NCBI GenBank assembly: GCA_031290725.1
Contig: JAITMZ010000076.1
Location: 1 to 6,950 of the forward strand
Direction of reading: 5' to 3'
DNA: 6,950 nt
Origin: Spirochaetaceae bacterium
GTDB lineage: Bacteria; Spirochaetota; Spirochaetia; Treponematales; Treponemataceae
Shown here: positions 1 to 5,256 of the stretch, one piece after another
How the letters are laid out: each line of letters opens with the position of its first letter
Position numbering within the stretch: position 1 is the stretch's first letter
Made by a program: the position numbers and the translations under genes
Notes under the pieces: generated by a model
Seen by the model: the letters and a program-made list of their open reading frames with translations, nothing else
Told to the model about the DNA's origin: nothing
Databases searched by the model: none

Positions 1-54
1 CCTCCCCTCCCTACCCCCCCCCCCCCCCCGCCCGCGCGGCCCCCCCCCCCCCCC
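1..54. repeat. Two long poly-C tracts (C16 and C15) in a pyrimidine/GC-rich stretch
   Basis: The sequence shows an uninterrupted run of 16 C (14-29), a short GC-only linker (30-39) and a second run of 15 C (40-54), preceded by C-rich sequence. Read on the minus strand these are long G runs, able in principle to form G-quadruplexes and to slip during replication. No coding region can be assigned. They lie at the very edge of the window and 3' of the minus-strand tRNA. They may be real homopolymers or an artefact of a contig end; the sequence alone cannot tell. Confidence 0.7.
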
Positions 55-157
55 AGTCCATTTATATAGAAAATTTTGCAAACCCGTATGCAGCCGTAAC
101 AAATCCATGAAACCCTTACCGGTTCACGGAAACAATACAAAACCCAAGGCGGCTGCC

Positions 158-228
158 AGCGGATGAAGGGAATCGAACCCTCGGCTCCAGCTTGGAAGGC
201 TGGGGTATTACCATTATACGACATCCGC
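158..228 (-). tRNA. tRNA-Gly (anticodon UCC)
   Basis: Read on the minus strand this folds as a complete 71-nt tRNA. The 7-bp acceptor stem is GCGGATG (228-222) pairing with CATCCGC (165-159), with discriminator U at 158. The anticodon stem CCAGC/GCTGG encloses the loop CTTCCAA, giving anticodon UCC, which reads GGA/GGG glycine codons. The T loop is the usual TTCGATT. The 3' CCA is not encoded, because the bases after the discriminator read GGC, so it must be added by tRNA nucleotidyltransferase. A near-consensus promoter lies just upstream. No other RNA gene adjoins it, so it appears to be transcribed alone. Confidence 0.96.
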
Positions 229-242
229 ATAAATTCCTTTTC

Positions 243-271
243 AGCATACCGAAAAAACGAAAAAAAGTCAA
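243..271 (-). promoter_or_regulatory. Sigma-70-type promoter of tRNA-Gly
   Basis: On the minus strand TTGACT (271-266) and TATGCT (248-243) are separated by exactly 17 bases. Transcription would begin near 236, about 8 bases before the mature tRNA 5' end, as expected for a stable RNA promoter. Confidence 0.8.
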
Positions 272-300
272 GCGCATTTTGCTTTTTGGAGTAAAAACTC

Positions 301-328
301 TTGCATTTTCTGCCGATGGGAATACTAT
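301..328 (+). promoter_or_regulatory. Possible promoter of the 341-1330 gene
   Basis: TTGCAT (301-306) and TACTAT (323-328) are spaced by 16 bases. The predicted transcription start (about 335) would leave only about six bases before the ATG at 341, so either the message is nearly leaderless or a different promoter is used. Weaker than the other promoters in the window. Confidence 0.4.
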
Positions 329-340
329 GGGGTGACTCCG

Positions 341-1330
341 ATGGAAAAAAGAAAAAATTCGATGCGCATGCTTTCGACCCTGCTCAATTCGCAAAAAAAG
401 ACAGGATTTGATCTTCGACGCTATTTTTTTACCGGGACCCATAAAACTAGCGGTAACAATGCGTCGTTTTTTATCGAAATATATGTGTGTTGTGGACTTA
501 GTCGGTCCGTAACAGTACGATTTGGTCTACAGGGTGCCAAAGGAAAGGCTATCGAATTCGCCTTCCCCCTGAGCGATTTAACCCTGGATGGCACCCGGCT
601 GGAGATTCGCAACGGACAAATTTTGGCGGATGAAACCGTCCTGCGGGGAAATTTGGCCGGCGATGGGGTGTTCTGGGATTTGTCCTTTGCCACGCCGACG
701 GATTGGATGGACGCGAAGCTGGGCGGCCTGTCCTGGCACACCGGGGAGACAAGTCCTGAATTCCAGGGAACCGTGCACATCGGGGATCACAGTTTCTCGG
801 TAAACAAGGACTCACCCTGTGCCTGCGTGGATCACCTCTGGGGCAGCGATCTGCCGGCGGAATGGTTTTTTTTGTATGGCACCGGCCTCACCAGCGTCAT
901 CAGCAGGGAAAACTTGCCGAACTCATTTTTCTTGATCCGAGGACTTTTTCCCCAGGGCATCAGCCTTGTGGCGCAGGTAGGGGAAGAACGCCGTATCTTT
1001 CACCCCGGCAGATTTTCCCTGGGATGCAAACAGCACCACAACTGCGTCAAAACCGGCGATGAAATCCACTGGAGCGTCAGCATTTGGGGGCGGGACGCCA
1101 TCATCGACATAGATGTGATATGTGCCATTGAGGGCATAAAGATGGGCATCTTTCGGTCCCCCGCCGAAAACAAACAAATAGACAAATTGACCGGTACCGT
1201 GAACACCAAGCGGGGCGACAGGGCTGAAATTCGCATGCTCAAGCCCATGGAAAAAACTCTGGAGATAATCGAGCACGCCCTGGCGGAATATACGGTCTGC
1301 GAATACGGCCTAATCGAACACTCCAGTTAG
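341..1330 (+). CDS. Hypothetical protein resembling tocopherol cyclase/CrtC/AttH lipocalin-like proteins
   Basis: The gene encodes 329 residues from ATG 341. I prefer this start because a GGGGTG ribosome-site-like stretch (329-334) lies about six bases before it; an in-frame GTG at 332 would add three residues. No signal peptide or membrane segment is evident. The chain is rich in alternating hydrophobic/polar residues, suggesting mostly beta strands. Features are FFIEIYV (43-49), a tryptophan-rich middle, DHLWG (164-168) followed by WFFLYGTGL (175-183), and a hydrophilic C-terminus. A 'DH.WG ... W.W' pattern after a Gly/Ala-rich turn recalls the tocopherol cyclase and carotenoid 1,2-hydratase/AttH families, which have double-lipocalin folds and act on hydrophobic substrates. 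That link is inferred from motif appearance only; the enzyme activity is unknown. It converges on ispDF and seems to be a single-gene transcript. Confidence 0.8.
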   Translation: MEKRKNSMRMLSTLLNSQKKTGFDLRRYFFTGTHKTSGNNASFFIEIYVCCGLSRSVTVRFGLQGAKGKAIEFAFPLSDLTLDGTRLEIRNGQILADETVLRGNLAGDGVFWDLSFATPTDWMDAKLGGLSWHTGETSPEFQGTVHIGDHSFSVNKDSPCACVDHLWGSDLPAEWFFLYGTGLTSVISRENLPNSFFLIRGLFPQGISLVAQVGEERRIFHPGRFSLGCKQHHNCVKTGDEIHWSVSIWGRDAIIDIDVICAIEGIKMGIFRSPAENKQIDKLTGTVNTKRGDRAEIRMLKPMEKTLEIIEHALAEYTVCEYGLIEHSS

Positions 1331-1367
1331 GGCAACGCTGATTAACTTGAGGCTAATCAGCGTTGCC
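1331..1367. repeat. Perfect 14-bp inverted repeat between convergent genes (possible terminator)
   Basis: GGCAACGCTGATTA (1331-1344) and its exact reverse complement (1354-1367) flank a 9-base loop. The left arm starts at the base right after the stop codon of the 341-1330 gene; the right arm contains the last three sense codons and stop of ispDF. A strong RNA hairpin forms on either strand, so it may end or stabilise both transcripts. Neither side has a following T run, so it is not a textbook intrinsic terminator; it could also be a copy of a dispersed palindromic repeat. Confidence 0.75.
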
Positions 1368-2571
1368 GTGCCAGCAGGGCCGTTACGGTGGCTTCCACCG
1401 CTTCCAACCGGCCCACCTCGCCGATTCCCTCGCCGGTTTTCCCTTTTACAAAAATTCGTCCCGGCGGCACCCCCAGAATCTCCGCGATGGACCCGCAGAT
1501 TGCCGTCCGGTAAGGCAGCACCCTGGGACGTTCCAGCATCACCACGCAGTCCAGGTTCCCCAGTGCCCATCCGGCGCACCCCACCTCGTCCCACACCGCC
1601 CGAAGAAGCTCGGCGGAATCGGCGTCCTTCCAGCGCGGGTCCTCCGGCGAAAAACGCTCACCCAGGTCTCCCATGCCCGCCGCACCCAAAAACGCATCCG
1701 TTACTGCGTGAAGCAGCACATCGCCGTCGGAATGGCCGTCCTCGCCGCGTTCCGAGGGAATCGCCACCCCGCCCAGCAGCAGGCGCCGTCCGGCAATCAG
1801 CCGGTGCCGATCCCACCCAAGACCGATACGGAAAGGCGGGGTTTCGGGTAAATCCCCGGGAGTGGTGAGCTTGATGTTCTCCGGGGATCCCTCCACGGCA
1901 CGCACCGGGCCCACATAGTTGTGCCAGATTTCGCTGTCGTCGGTGTAGGCCTTACCGTCGCTGCGGGCTTTTTGGTGGGCCTCCAGAAGGGGCGCAATGT
2001 GGAAACCCTGGGGAGTCTGCACCGCCCGCAGTTCGGCGCGGGTCAGATGGACGCTGAGGGTGAGGGAATCCCCGGCCTGATTCACCCGTTTGATAGTGTC
2101 CGCCGGGGGAATCACCGGAACCGCCGCACCGGTTTCCCGGGCGTTTCGGAGCACCCGCCGAACCACTTCGCGGGGAACAAATGGCCGCGCTCCGTCGTGG
2201 ATCAGCACCGTGCCGTTGCCGCCGGAATCCCGGACCGCCTCCAGGGCCAGCCGCACCGACTCCTGCCGAGTTCCGCCCCCCGGCACAAAACGAATTTGCT
2301 GTAGAGGGATTCCCGCCGCACCCAGAGCCGCCTCCGCCTGGACGGACCACCGGCGGTGTTCCGTGGCGGGAAGTACCACCAGGATGCACTTCAGACCGGG
2401 AAGGTCGATGAAGGGGGCTGCAGCGTGGGCCAGGACGCATTTTCCATCCGACAGGGAGAGGAATTCTTTTTTTACCCCCCCCATGCGCGCCGATTCGCCC
2501 GCCGCAGCGATGATCACCCACACCGGACCGCATTCAACATCGCCACTGGAATCACTCGCCGTCGTCATCAT
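1357..2571 (-). CDS. ispDF: Bifunctional IspD-IspF enzyme (MEP cytidylyltransferase / MEcPP synthase)
   Basis: A cytoplasmic MEP-pathway enzyme of 404 residues. The N-terminal IspD part (about 17-240) transfers CMP from CTP to 2-C-methylerythritol 4-phosphate; the C-terminal IspF part (about 247-404) cyclises the phosphorylated product to the 2,4-cyclodiphosphate. IspD motifs are AAAGESARMGG (22-32), GGGTRQESV (98-106), IHDGARPFV (124-132), QTPQGF (185-190), TDDSE (210-214) and ENIKLTTP (231-238). IspF has D253 and H255 in GWDRH and H280 in GHSDGD, the expected metal ligands, and KGKTGE (376-381). The fusion skips IspE, as in other known IspDF proteins. I chose ATG 2571 (ATG 2568 is the next codon) because GAGGA at 2581-2577 lies five bases upstream; this overlaps carD by 20 bases. 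A longer in-frame reading to ATG 2718 adds a basic non-homologous stretch that merely shadows CarD's acidic tail. The active-site loop is coded by a G8-T-A7 tract. Confidence 0.95.
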   Translation of the reverse strand: MMTTASDSSGDVECGPVWVIIAAAGESARMGGVKKEFLSLSDGKCVLAHAAAPFIDLPGLKCILVVLPATEHRRWSVQAEAALGAAGIPLQQIRFVPGGGTRQESVRLALEAVRDSGGNGTVLIHDGARPFVPREVVRRVLRNARETGAAVPVIPPADTIKRVNQAGDSLTLSVHLTRAELRAVQTPQGFHIAPLLEAHQKARSDGKAYTDDSEIWHNYVGPVRAVEGSPENIKLTTPGDLPETPPFRIGLGWDRHRLIAGRRLLLGGVAIPSERGEDGHSDGDVLLHAVTDAFLGAAGMGDLGERFSPEDPRWKDADSAELLRAVWDEVGCAGWALGNLDCVVMLERPRVLPYRTAICGSIAEILGVPPGRIFVKGKTGEGIGEVGRLEAVEATVTALLARQR

Positions 2572-3256
2572 CGCTGTCCTCTTCTTCTTCCTCTTCTTCT
2601 TCTTCTTCCTCCTCCTCGGCATCGTCATTATCACCGCCGGGATTTTTTTCACCCCCCCCGTCGTCTTCCCGGGGAGAAAGGGGCCGGCGTTTTTCGACGG
2701 GGAATTCATCTTCTTCAAAATCGTCGCCGAATTCGGAGTCCCCCGGGTCTTCCTCGTTGATCGGTTCCAGGTAGCCGTGAATCATGGCTTCCACTTCTTT
2801 CAGGGGCAAGTCCAAGGCAAAGGAAATTTCGTCTTCCAGCAGCTTTTTGGCCGAATCATAGAGTTTCCGCTCCAAGATGGGCAGGTCCTTCACTTTGCTT
2901 CGGCGGTACAGGCTCCGCACAATGGTGGCGATGTCGTGGACCGTACCTTTTTTGAGCAGTTCCAGGTTCATCTGGTAACGCAGTTTCCAATCCGAGGTGA
3001 CCGGCTCGCAGTCCGTACCGATCATGTCCAGAGCCCGCTGGGCCTCCTCCGCAGAAACGATGGGACGAATTCCCAGCTCCTCCACGCGGTCCGTCGGAAC
3101 CATTATCACCATGTCCGACACTTCCAAGTAGATCACATAGTACTGTAGGAAAGATTCTTTGAACATCTTTTCACAGATTTCGATGATCTTGCCCACACCC
3201 TGACTTGGGTACACCACTTTTTGGTTCACTTTAAAAACTCTTATCTGTTTGTTCAT
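2552..3256 (-). CDS. carD: CarD/CdnL-family RNA polymerase-binding regulator with acidic tail
   Basis: The 234-residue protein begins with a CarD/TRCF-type RNA polymerase interaction domain: FKVNQKVVYPSQGVGKI (8-24), then the beta-rich part through VPTDRVEELGIRPI (53-66). An alpha-helical part follows (about 67-165), including KKGTVHDIATIVRSLYRR (102-119), the usual CarD DNA-binding region. In known members the protein binds the RNAP beta subunit and stabilises open promoter complexes, often at rRNA promoters. The last 68 residues (167-234) are strongly acidic and low-complexity, with 13 consecutive Glu and DSDDDDGE at the end; this extension is beyond the core family length. The gene carries a G8 tract (2659-2652) followed shortly by A7. 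A strong promoter lies so close to ATG 3256 that the mRNA may be leaderless. Family members usually start near VFKV (residue 7), so the true start is slightly uncertain, although no good alternative codon with a ribosome site is seen. Confidence 0.93.
   Translation of the reverse strand: MNKQIRVFKVNQKVVYPSQGVGKIIEICEKMFKESFLQYYVIYLEVSDMVIMVPTDRVEELGIRPIVSAEEAQRALDMIGTDCEPVTSDWKLRYQMNLELLKKGTVHDIATIVRSLYRRSKVKDLPILERKLYDSAKKLLEDEISFALDLPLKEVEAMIHGYLEPINEEDPGDSEFGDDFEEDEFPVEKRRPLSPREDDGGGEKNPGGDNDDAEEEEEEEEEEEEEDSDDDDGE
2579..2617 (-). repeat. GAA/GAG trinucleotide tract coding for 13 Glu
   Basis: Thirteen consecutive GAA or GAG codons encode the Glu run of CarD. They are interspersed rather than pure, which lowers but does not remove the chance of repeat-length change. 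The tract's downstream edge (GAGGA, 2581-2577) doubles as the ribosome site of ispDF. In the ispDF reading frame the same bases would read as a Lys/Arg-rich run. Confidence 0.85.
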
Positions 3257-3265
3257 ACATTTATC

Positions 3266-3294
3266 AATATACCATATAGCAAAAAAAATTTCAA
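3266..3294 (-). promoter_or_regulatory. Promoter of the carD-ispDF operon
   Basis: On the minus strand TTGAAA (3294-3289) and TATATT (3271-3266) are spaced by exactly 17 bases with an A/T-rich spacer. The start site is predicted near 3259, only about three bases before the carD ATG at 3256. It overlaps the divergent promoter proposed for ksgA. Confidence 0.75.
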
Positions 3295-3305
3295 GCGGGT
3301 ATACT
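3277..3305 (+). promoter_or_regulatory. Possible divergent promoter for ksgA
   Basis: TATACT (3300-3305) is a perfect-looking -10 element; the matching -35 position 17 bases upstream is a poor TAGCAA (3277-3282). Transcription would start near 3312. The weak -35 suggests dependence on an activator or on a different element. It physically overlaps the carD promoter. Confidence 0.45.
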
Positions 3306-3363
3306 CATCCTGTATGACAAACAAAATAACACCCGTTGATTCGCGGCGGGGGTTTCCTACCCT

Positions 3364-3448
3364 GCCCCTTGGGGCGGAAAAAGAGTGTGAAATCCGGGGC
3401 AAATTTCTCGGGAGAACAACATACCCCGCTGCTTGCAGCGGGATTGTT
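3364..3448. repeat. Pair of GC-rich TT-loop palindromes in the ksgA leader
   Basis: Two short palindromes share the same design, GC arms around a TT loop: GCCCC-TT-GGGGC (3364-3375) and CCCGCTGC-TT-GCAGCGGG (3425-3442). The second is nested inside outer arms AACAA (3415-3419) and TTGTT (3444-3448) and is followed by TTTTT at 3451-3455. They resemble REP-type dispersed palindromes. The second could also act as an RNA hairpin or attenuator ahead of ksgA. Confidence 0.6.
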
Positions 3449-3472
3449 GATTTTTCAGACTATGATTCGCCG

Positions 3473-4297
3473 ATGAAAATCCGGACATTCCTGGCGGCCC
3501 GCGGCATGAGCGCCCATCGCCGGTTCGGGCAAAATTTTCTGGTGAACGGTACAGTTCGGGAGCGCATTTTGGACCATCTGGATATTTTGCCGGGGCAGAC
3601 CCTATGGGAAGTGGGTCCCGGCTTGGGGGCCATGACCTCAGGACTGCTTGCCCGGGGCGCTGTGGTGACTGCCTTTGAGATTGATCGGGGCTTTATCGCC
3701 CTGCTGCCGGCGCTTTTTCCCGAAGCCCACACCGCTTCCCGCCTGATCATAATCCCCGGGGACGTGCTCAAAACCTGGAAGCCGGCCCTGGCCGCACAGC
3801 AAGCCCCCCCATCCCGCCTCTTCGGCAATCTGCCCTACAACATCGCCGCCACACTGATCGCGAACACCATCACCGCCGGTGTGCGCTTTGACCGTTGCGT
3901 ATTCACGGTGCAAAAAGAGGTTGCCCAGCGCATGGCCGCCGGTCCCGGCACTTTTGCGTCGGCTTTCTCAGTGCTCTGTGCCTGGGCGTACCGGGTGGAC
4001 CCGCTGTTCGACCTGGCGCCCGGAAACTTCTGGCCGCGCCCCAAGGTTTCGTCCACCGTGGTGCGTCTCACCCCGCGCTCCGGTTTCCCCGGCGGTACCG
4101 ACCCCGCCCATTTCGCCCGGCTGGTCCACGGTGCCTTCGCCTCCCGCCGCAAAACAATCCGCAATAATCTCACCATCCTCCTGGGATCTCCCGCCGCCCA
4201 AGCCGCTCTGGCCGCTGCCGGCATCGACGGTGCTTCCCGCCCGGAACAAATTTCCGTGGAAGGCTACACTGCCCTTGCACAGTGTGTGCGTTTATGA
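3473..4297 (+). CDS. ksgA: 16S rRNA (adenine1518-N6/adenine1519-N6)-dimethyltransferase KsgA
   Basis: The 274-residue enzyme uses S-adenosylmethionine to dimethylate two adjacent adenines in the 3' end hairpin of 16S rRNA during late 30S assembly. It shows the family motifs in order: FGQNFLV (18-24), SAM-binding EVGPGLG (46-52), acidic FEID (68-71), GDVLK (96-100), catalytic NLPY (119-122), QKEVAQR (147-153), FWPRPKVSSTVV (186-197) and the C-terminal FASRRKTIRNNL (222-233). ATG 3473 is the only ordinary start near the conserved core, but it has no clear ribosome site. The frame is open upstream through a DYDSP stretch, reminiscent of spirochaetal KsgA N-termini, back to ATG 3314, so a non-standard start (for example ATT 3443) or a 53-residue extension is possible. 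Length is normal from 3473. It contains a C7 run at 3804-3810. Confidence 0.94.
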   Translation: MKIRTFLAARGMSAHRRFGQNFLVNGTVRERILDHLDILPGQTLWEVGPGLGAMTSGLLARGAVVTAFEIDRGFIALLPALFPEAHTASRLIIIPGDVLKTWKPALAAQQAPPSRLFGNLPYNIAATLIANTITAGVRFDRCVFTVQKEVAQRMAAGPGTFASAFSVLCAWAYRVDPLFDLAPGNFWPRPKVSSTVVRLTPRSGFPGGTDPAHFARLVHGAFASRRKTIRNNLTILLGSPAAQAALAAAGIDGASRPEQISVEGYTALAQCVRL

Positions 4298-4303
4298 TAT
4301 ACT
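4275..4303 (+). promoter_or_regulatory. Promoter of the amino acid transporter genes
   Basis: TTGCAC (4275-4280) and TATACT (4298-4303) are spaced by exactly 17 bases. The element lies inside the last codons of ksgA, and its -10 begins right after the ksgA stop. The start site is predicted near 4310, giving a leader of about 58 bases. This makes the transporter independent of ksgA transcription. Confidence 0.75.
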
Positions 4304-4310
4304 ATTGGAT

Positions 4311-4354
4311 ACATTGAAAAACTCGATCAAATTTTTCGATGTGCATTTTTTTTT
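4311..4354 (+). terminator. A/T-rich hairpin plus T9: ksgA terminator or leader stem-loop
   Basis: ACATTGAAAAA (4311-4321) pairs with TTTTTCGATGT (4332-4342) over 11 bp with one G-U wobble and a 10-base loop; nine T follow at 4346-4354. This has the shape of an intrinsic terminator for ksgA, though the stem is A/T-rich and probably weak. It also starts at the predicted 5' end of the transporter mRNA, so it could protect that transcript or attenuate it. The T9 run is directly followed by the binding-protein ribosome site. Confidence 0.5.
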
Positions 4355-4367
4355 GAAGGAGATAAGA

Positions 4368-5183
4368 ATGAAAAAATTGGTATTACTGGCCTTGTGCGTG
4401 TTTGCCGCGGCCACTGTGTTTGCCGGGGGCAAGAAAGACTCCGGGACGGGCGCTTCGGCGGACAAATCCCTGGAGCAGATCCTGGCGAAGAAGCGCTTTA
4501 TCATGGGACTGGACGATTCATTCCCCCCCATGGGATTCCGCAACGAAAAGGGCGAAATCGTGGGGTACGACGTGGATTTGGCACGGGAAGTGTGCCGGCG
4601 CTTGGGGGTTGAGCTGGTTTTGCAGCCCATCGACTGGAACGCCAAGGAACAGGAGCTGAACACCGGCGAAATCGACTGCATCTGGAACGGCTTCACCATT
4701 ACCGATGAGCGCAAGCAGGCCCTCACCTTCACGCCGCCATACCTGAAGAATGCCCAAGTGGTGGTGGTGCGGAGCACGTCGGCCTACCAGAAACTGGGGG
4801 ATTTGGCGGGCAAGTGGGTGGGCGTGCAGGCGGGATCCTCCGCCCAGGATGCCCTGGATGACGCCGCTGCCTTCAGGGCCAGCCTCAAGGGCGTGATAGA
4901 ATTTAAGGAAAACCTTACCGCCCTGATGGACCTGGAGACCGGCGGGGTAGATGCGGTGGTAATGGACTTGCTGGTAGCCAACGACAACATCCACCGGTCC
5001 GGCAAAAATTTCCGCATCCTGGCGGAAACCCTGGCGCCTGAGGAATACGGCGTTGGCTTCCGCAAAGCGGATGCGGCGCTGGCCGGCAAGGTGTGGGAAA
5101 CCCTGCAAGGTATGGCCAAGGATGGCACGGTGACCAAGTTCGCCGTCCAGTGGTTCGGTGCGGACATTTCGGTTATACGGTAG
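4368..5183 (+). CDS. Polar amino acid ABC transporter, periplasmic substrate-binding protein
   Basis: This 271-residue protein belongs to the family 3 solute-binding proteins (SBP_bac_3; GlnH/HisJ/ArtJ type), which capture an amino acid in the periplasm and deliver it to a membrane permease. ATG 4368 has an excellent ribosome site (AAGGAGA, 4356-4362). A signal peptide is clear: MKK, a hydrophobic core, then TVFA|GG near residue 19; there is no convincing lipobox, so signal peptidase I cleavage is likely. Binding-site motifs are DDSFPPMGF (49-57), GYDVDLA (66-72), TITDER (110-115; the Arg normally holds the substrate carboxylate), GVQAGSSAQ (152-160) and VVMD (197-200; the Asp normally contacts the amino group). 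The specific amino acid cannot be told. It has its own promoter and precedes the permease by 73 bases. A C7 run lies at 4523-4529. Confidence 0.93.
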   Translation: MKKLVLLALCVFAAATVFAGGKKDSGTGASADKSLEQILAKKRFIMGLDDSFPPMGFRNEKGEIVGYDVDLAREVCRRLGVELVLQPIDWNAKEQELNTGEIDCIWNGFTITDERKQALTFTPPYLKNAQVVVVRSTSAYQKLGDLAGKWVGVQAGSSAQDALDDAAAFRASLKGVIEFKENLTALMDLETGGVDAVVMDLLVANDNIHRSGKNFRILAETLAPEEYGVGFRKADAALAGKVWETLQGMAKDGTVTKFAVQWFGADISVIR

Positions 5184-5188
5184 CGCAA

Positions 5189-5212
5189 ACTTACTGCGAT
5201 TTCGCAGTAAGT
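5189..5212. repeat. Perfect 11-bp palindrome with TT loop between transporter genes
   Basis: ACTTACTGCGA (5189-5199), TT, and the exact reverse complement (5202-5212) form a tight hairpin six bases after the binding-protein stop codon. No T run follows, so it is unlikely to be a full terminator. A 3' hairpin here could block exonucleases and raise binding-protein mRNA over permease mRNA, a common arrangement in such operons. The TT loop matches the palindromes upstream of ksgA. Confidence 0.75.
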
Positions 5213-5256
5213 CGTAGATTTACAAGAAACTTGCAAAGGGACACGGACGGCACGGC

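Noticed and set aside
55..157. Possible small gene or RNA between the poly-C tracts and the tRNA
   Set aside because: No open frame with a ribosome site, no stable hairpin with a T run, and no recognisable RNA fold was seen.
116..442. Minus-strand 108-codon open frame
   Set aside because: It runs through the tRNA-Gly gene and its promoter and has no coding signature.
1347..1868. Plus-strand 173-codon Pro/Arg-rich frame opposite ispDF
   Set aside because: Its composition is that of GC-rich antisense to the IspF domain, and no ribosome site or family match is seen.
2572..2718. Longer ispDF start at ATG 2718
   Set aside because: The added 49 residues are a basic low-complexity shadow of the CarD tail and precede the IspD core with no similarity; ATG 2571 has a good ribosome site.
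2090..3148. Long plus-strand open frame (352 codons) opposite carD-ispDF
   Set aside because: It is antisense to two well-supported genes, has low-complexity Phe/Pro/Arg composition mirroring their codons, and matches no family I know.
3879..4367. N-terminal extension of the binding protein frame back to 3879
   Set aside because: The extension overlaps ksgA in another frame, and the real start at 4368 has a strong ribosome site and a signal peptide.
4368..4430. Binding protein as a lipoprotein anchored at Cys10
   Set aside because: The residues before Cys10 (LAL) do not form a lipobox because -1 is Leu, and the hydrophobic core continues past it to a signal peptidase I-like site near residue 19.
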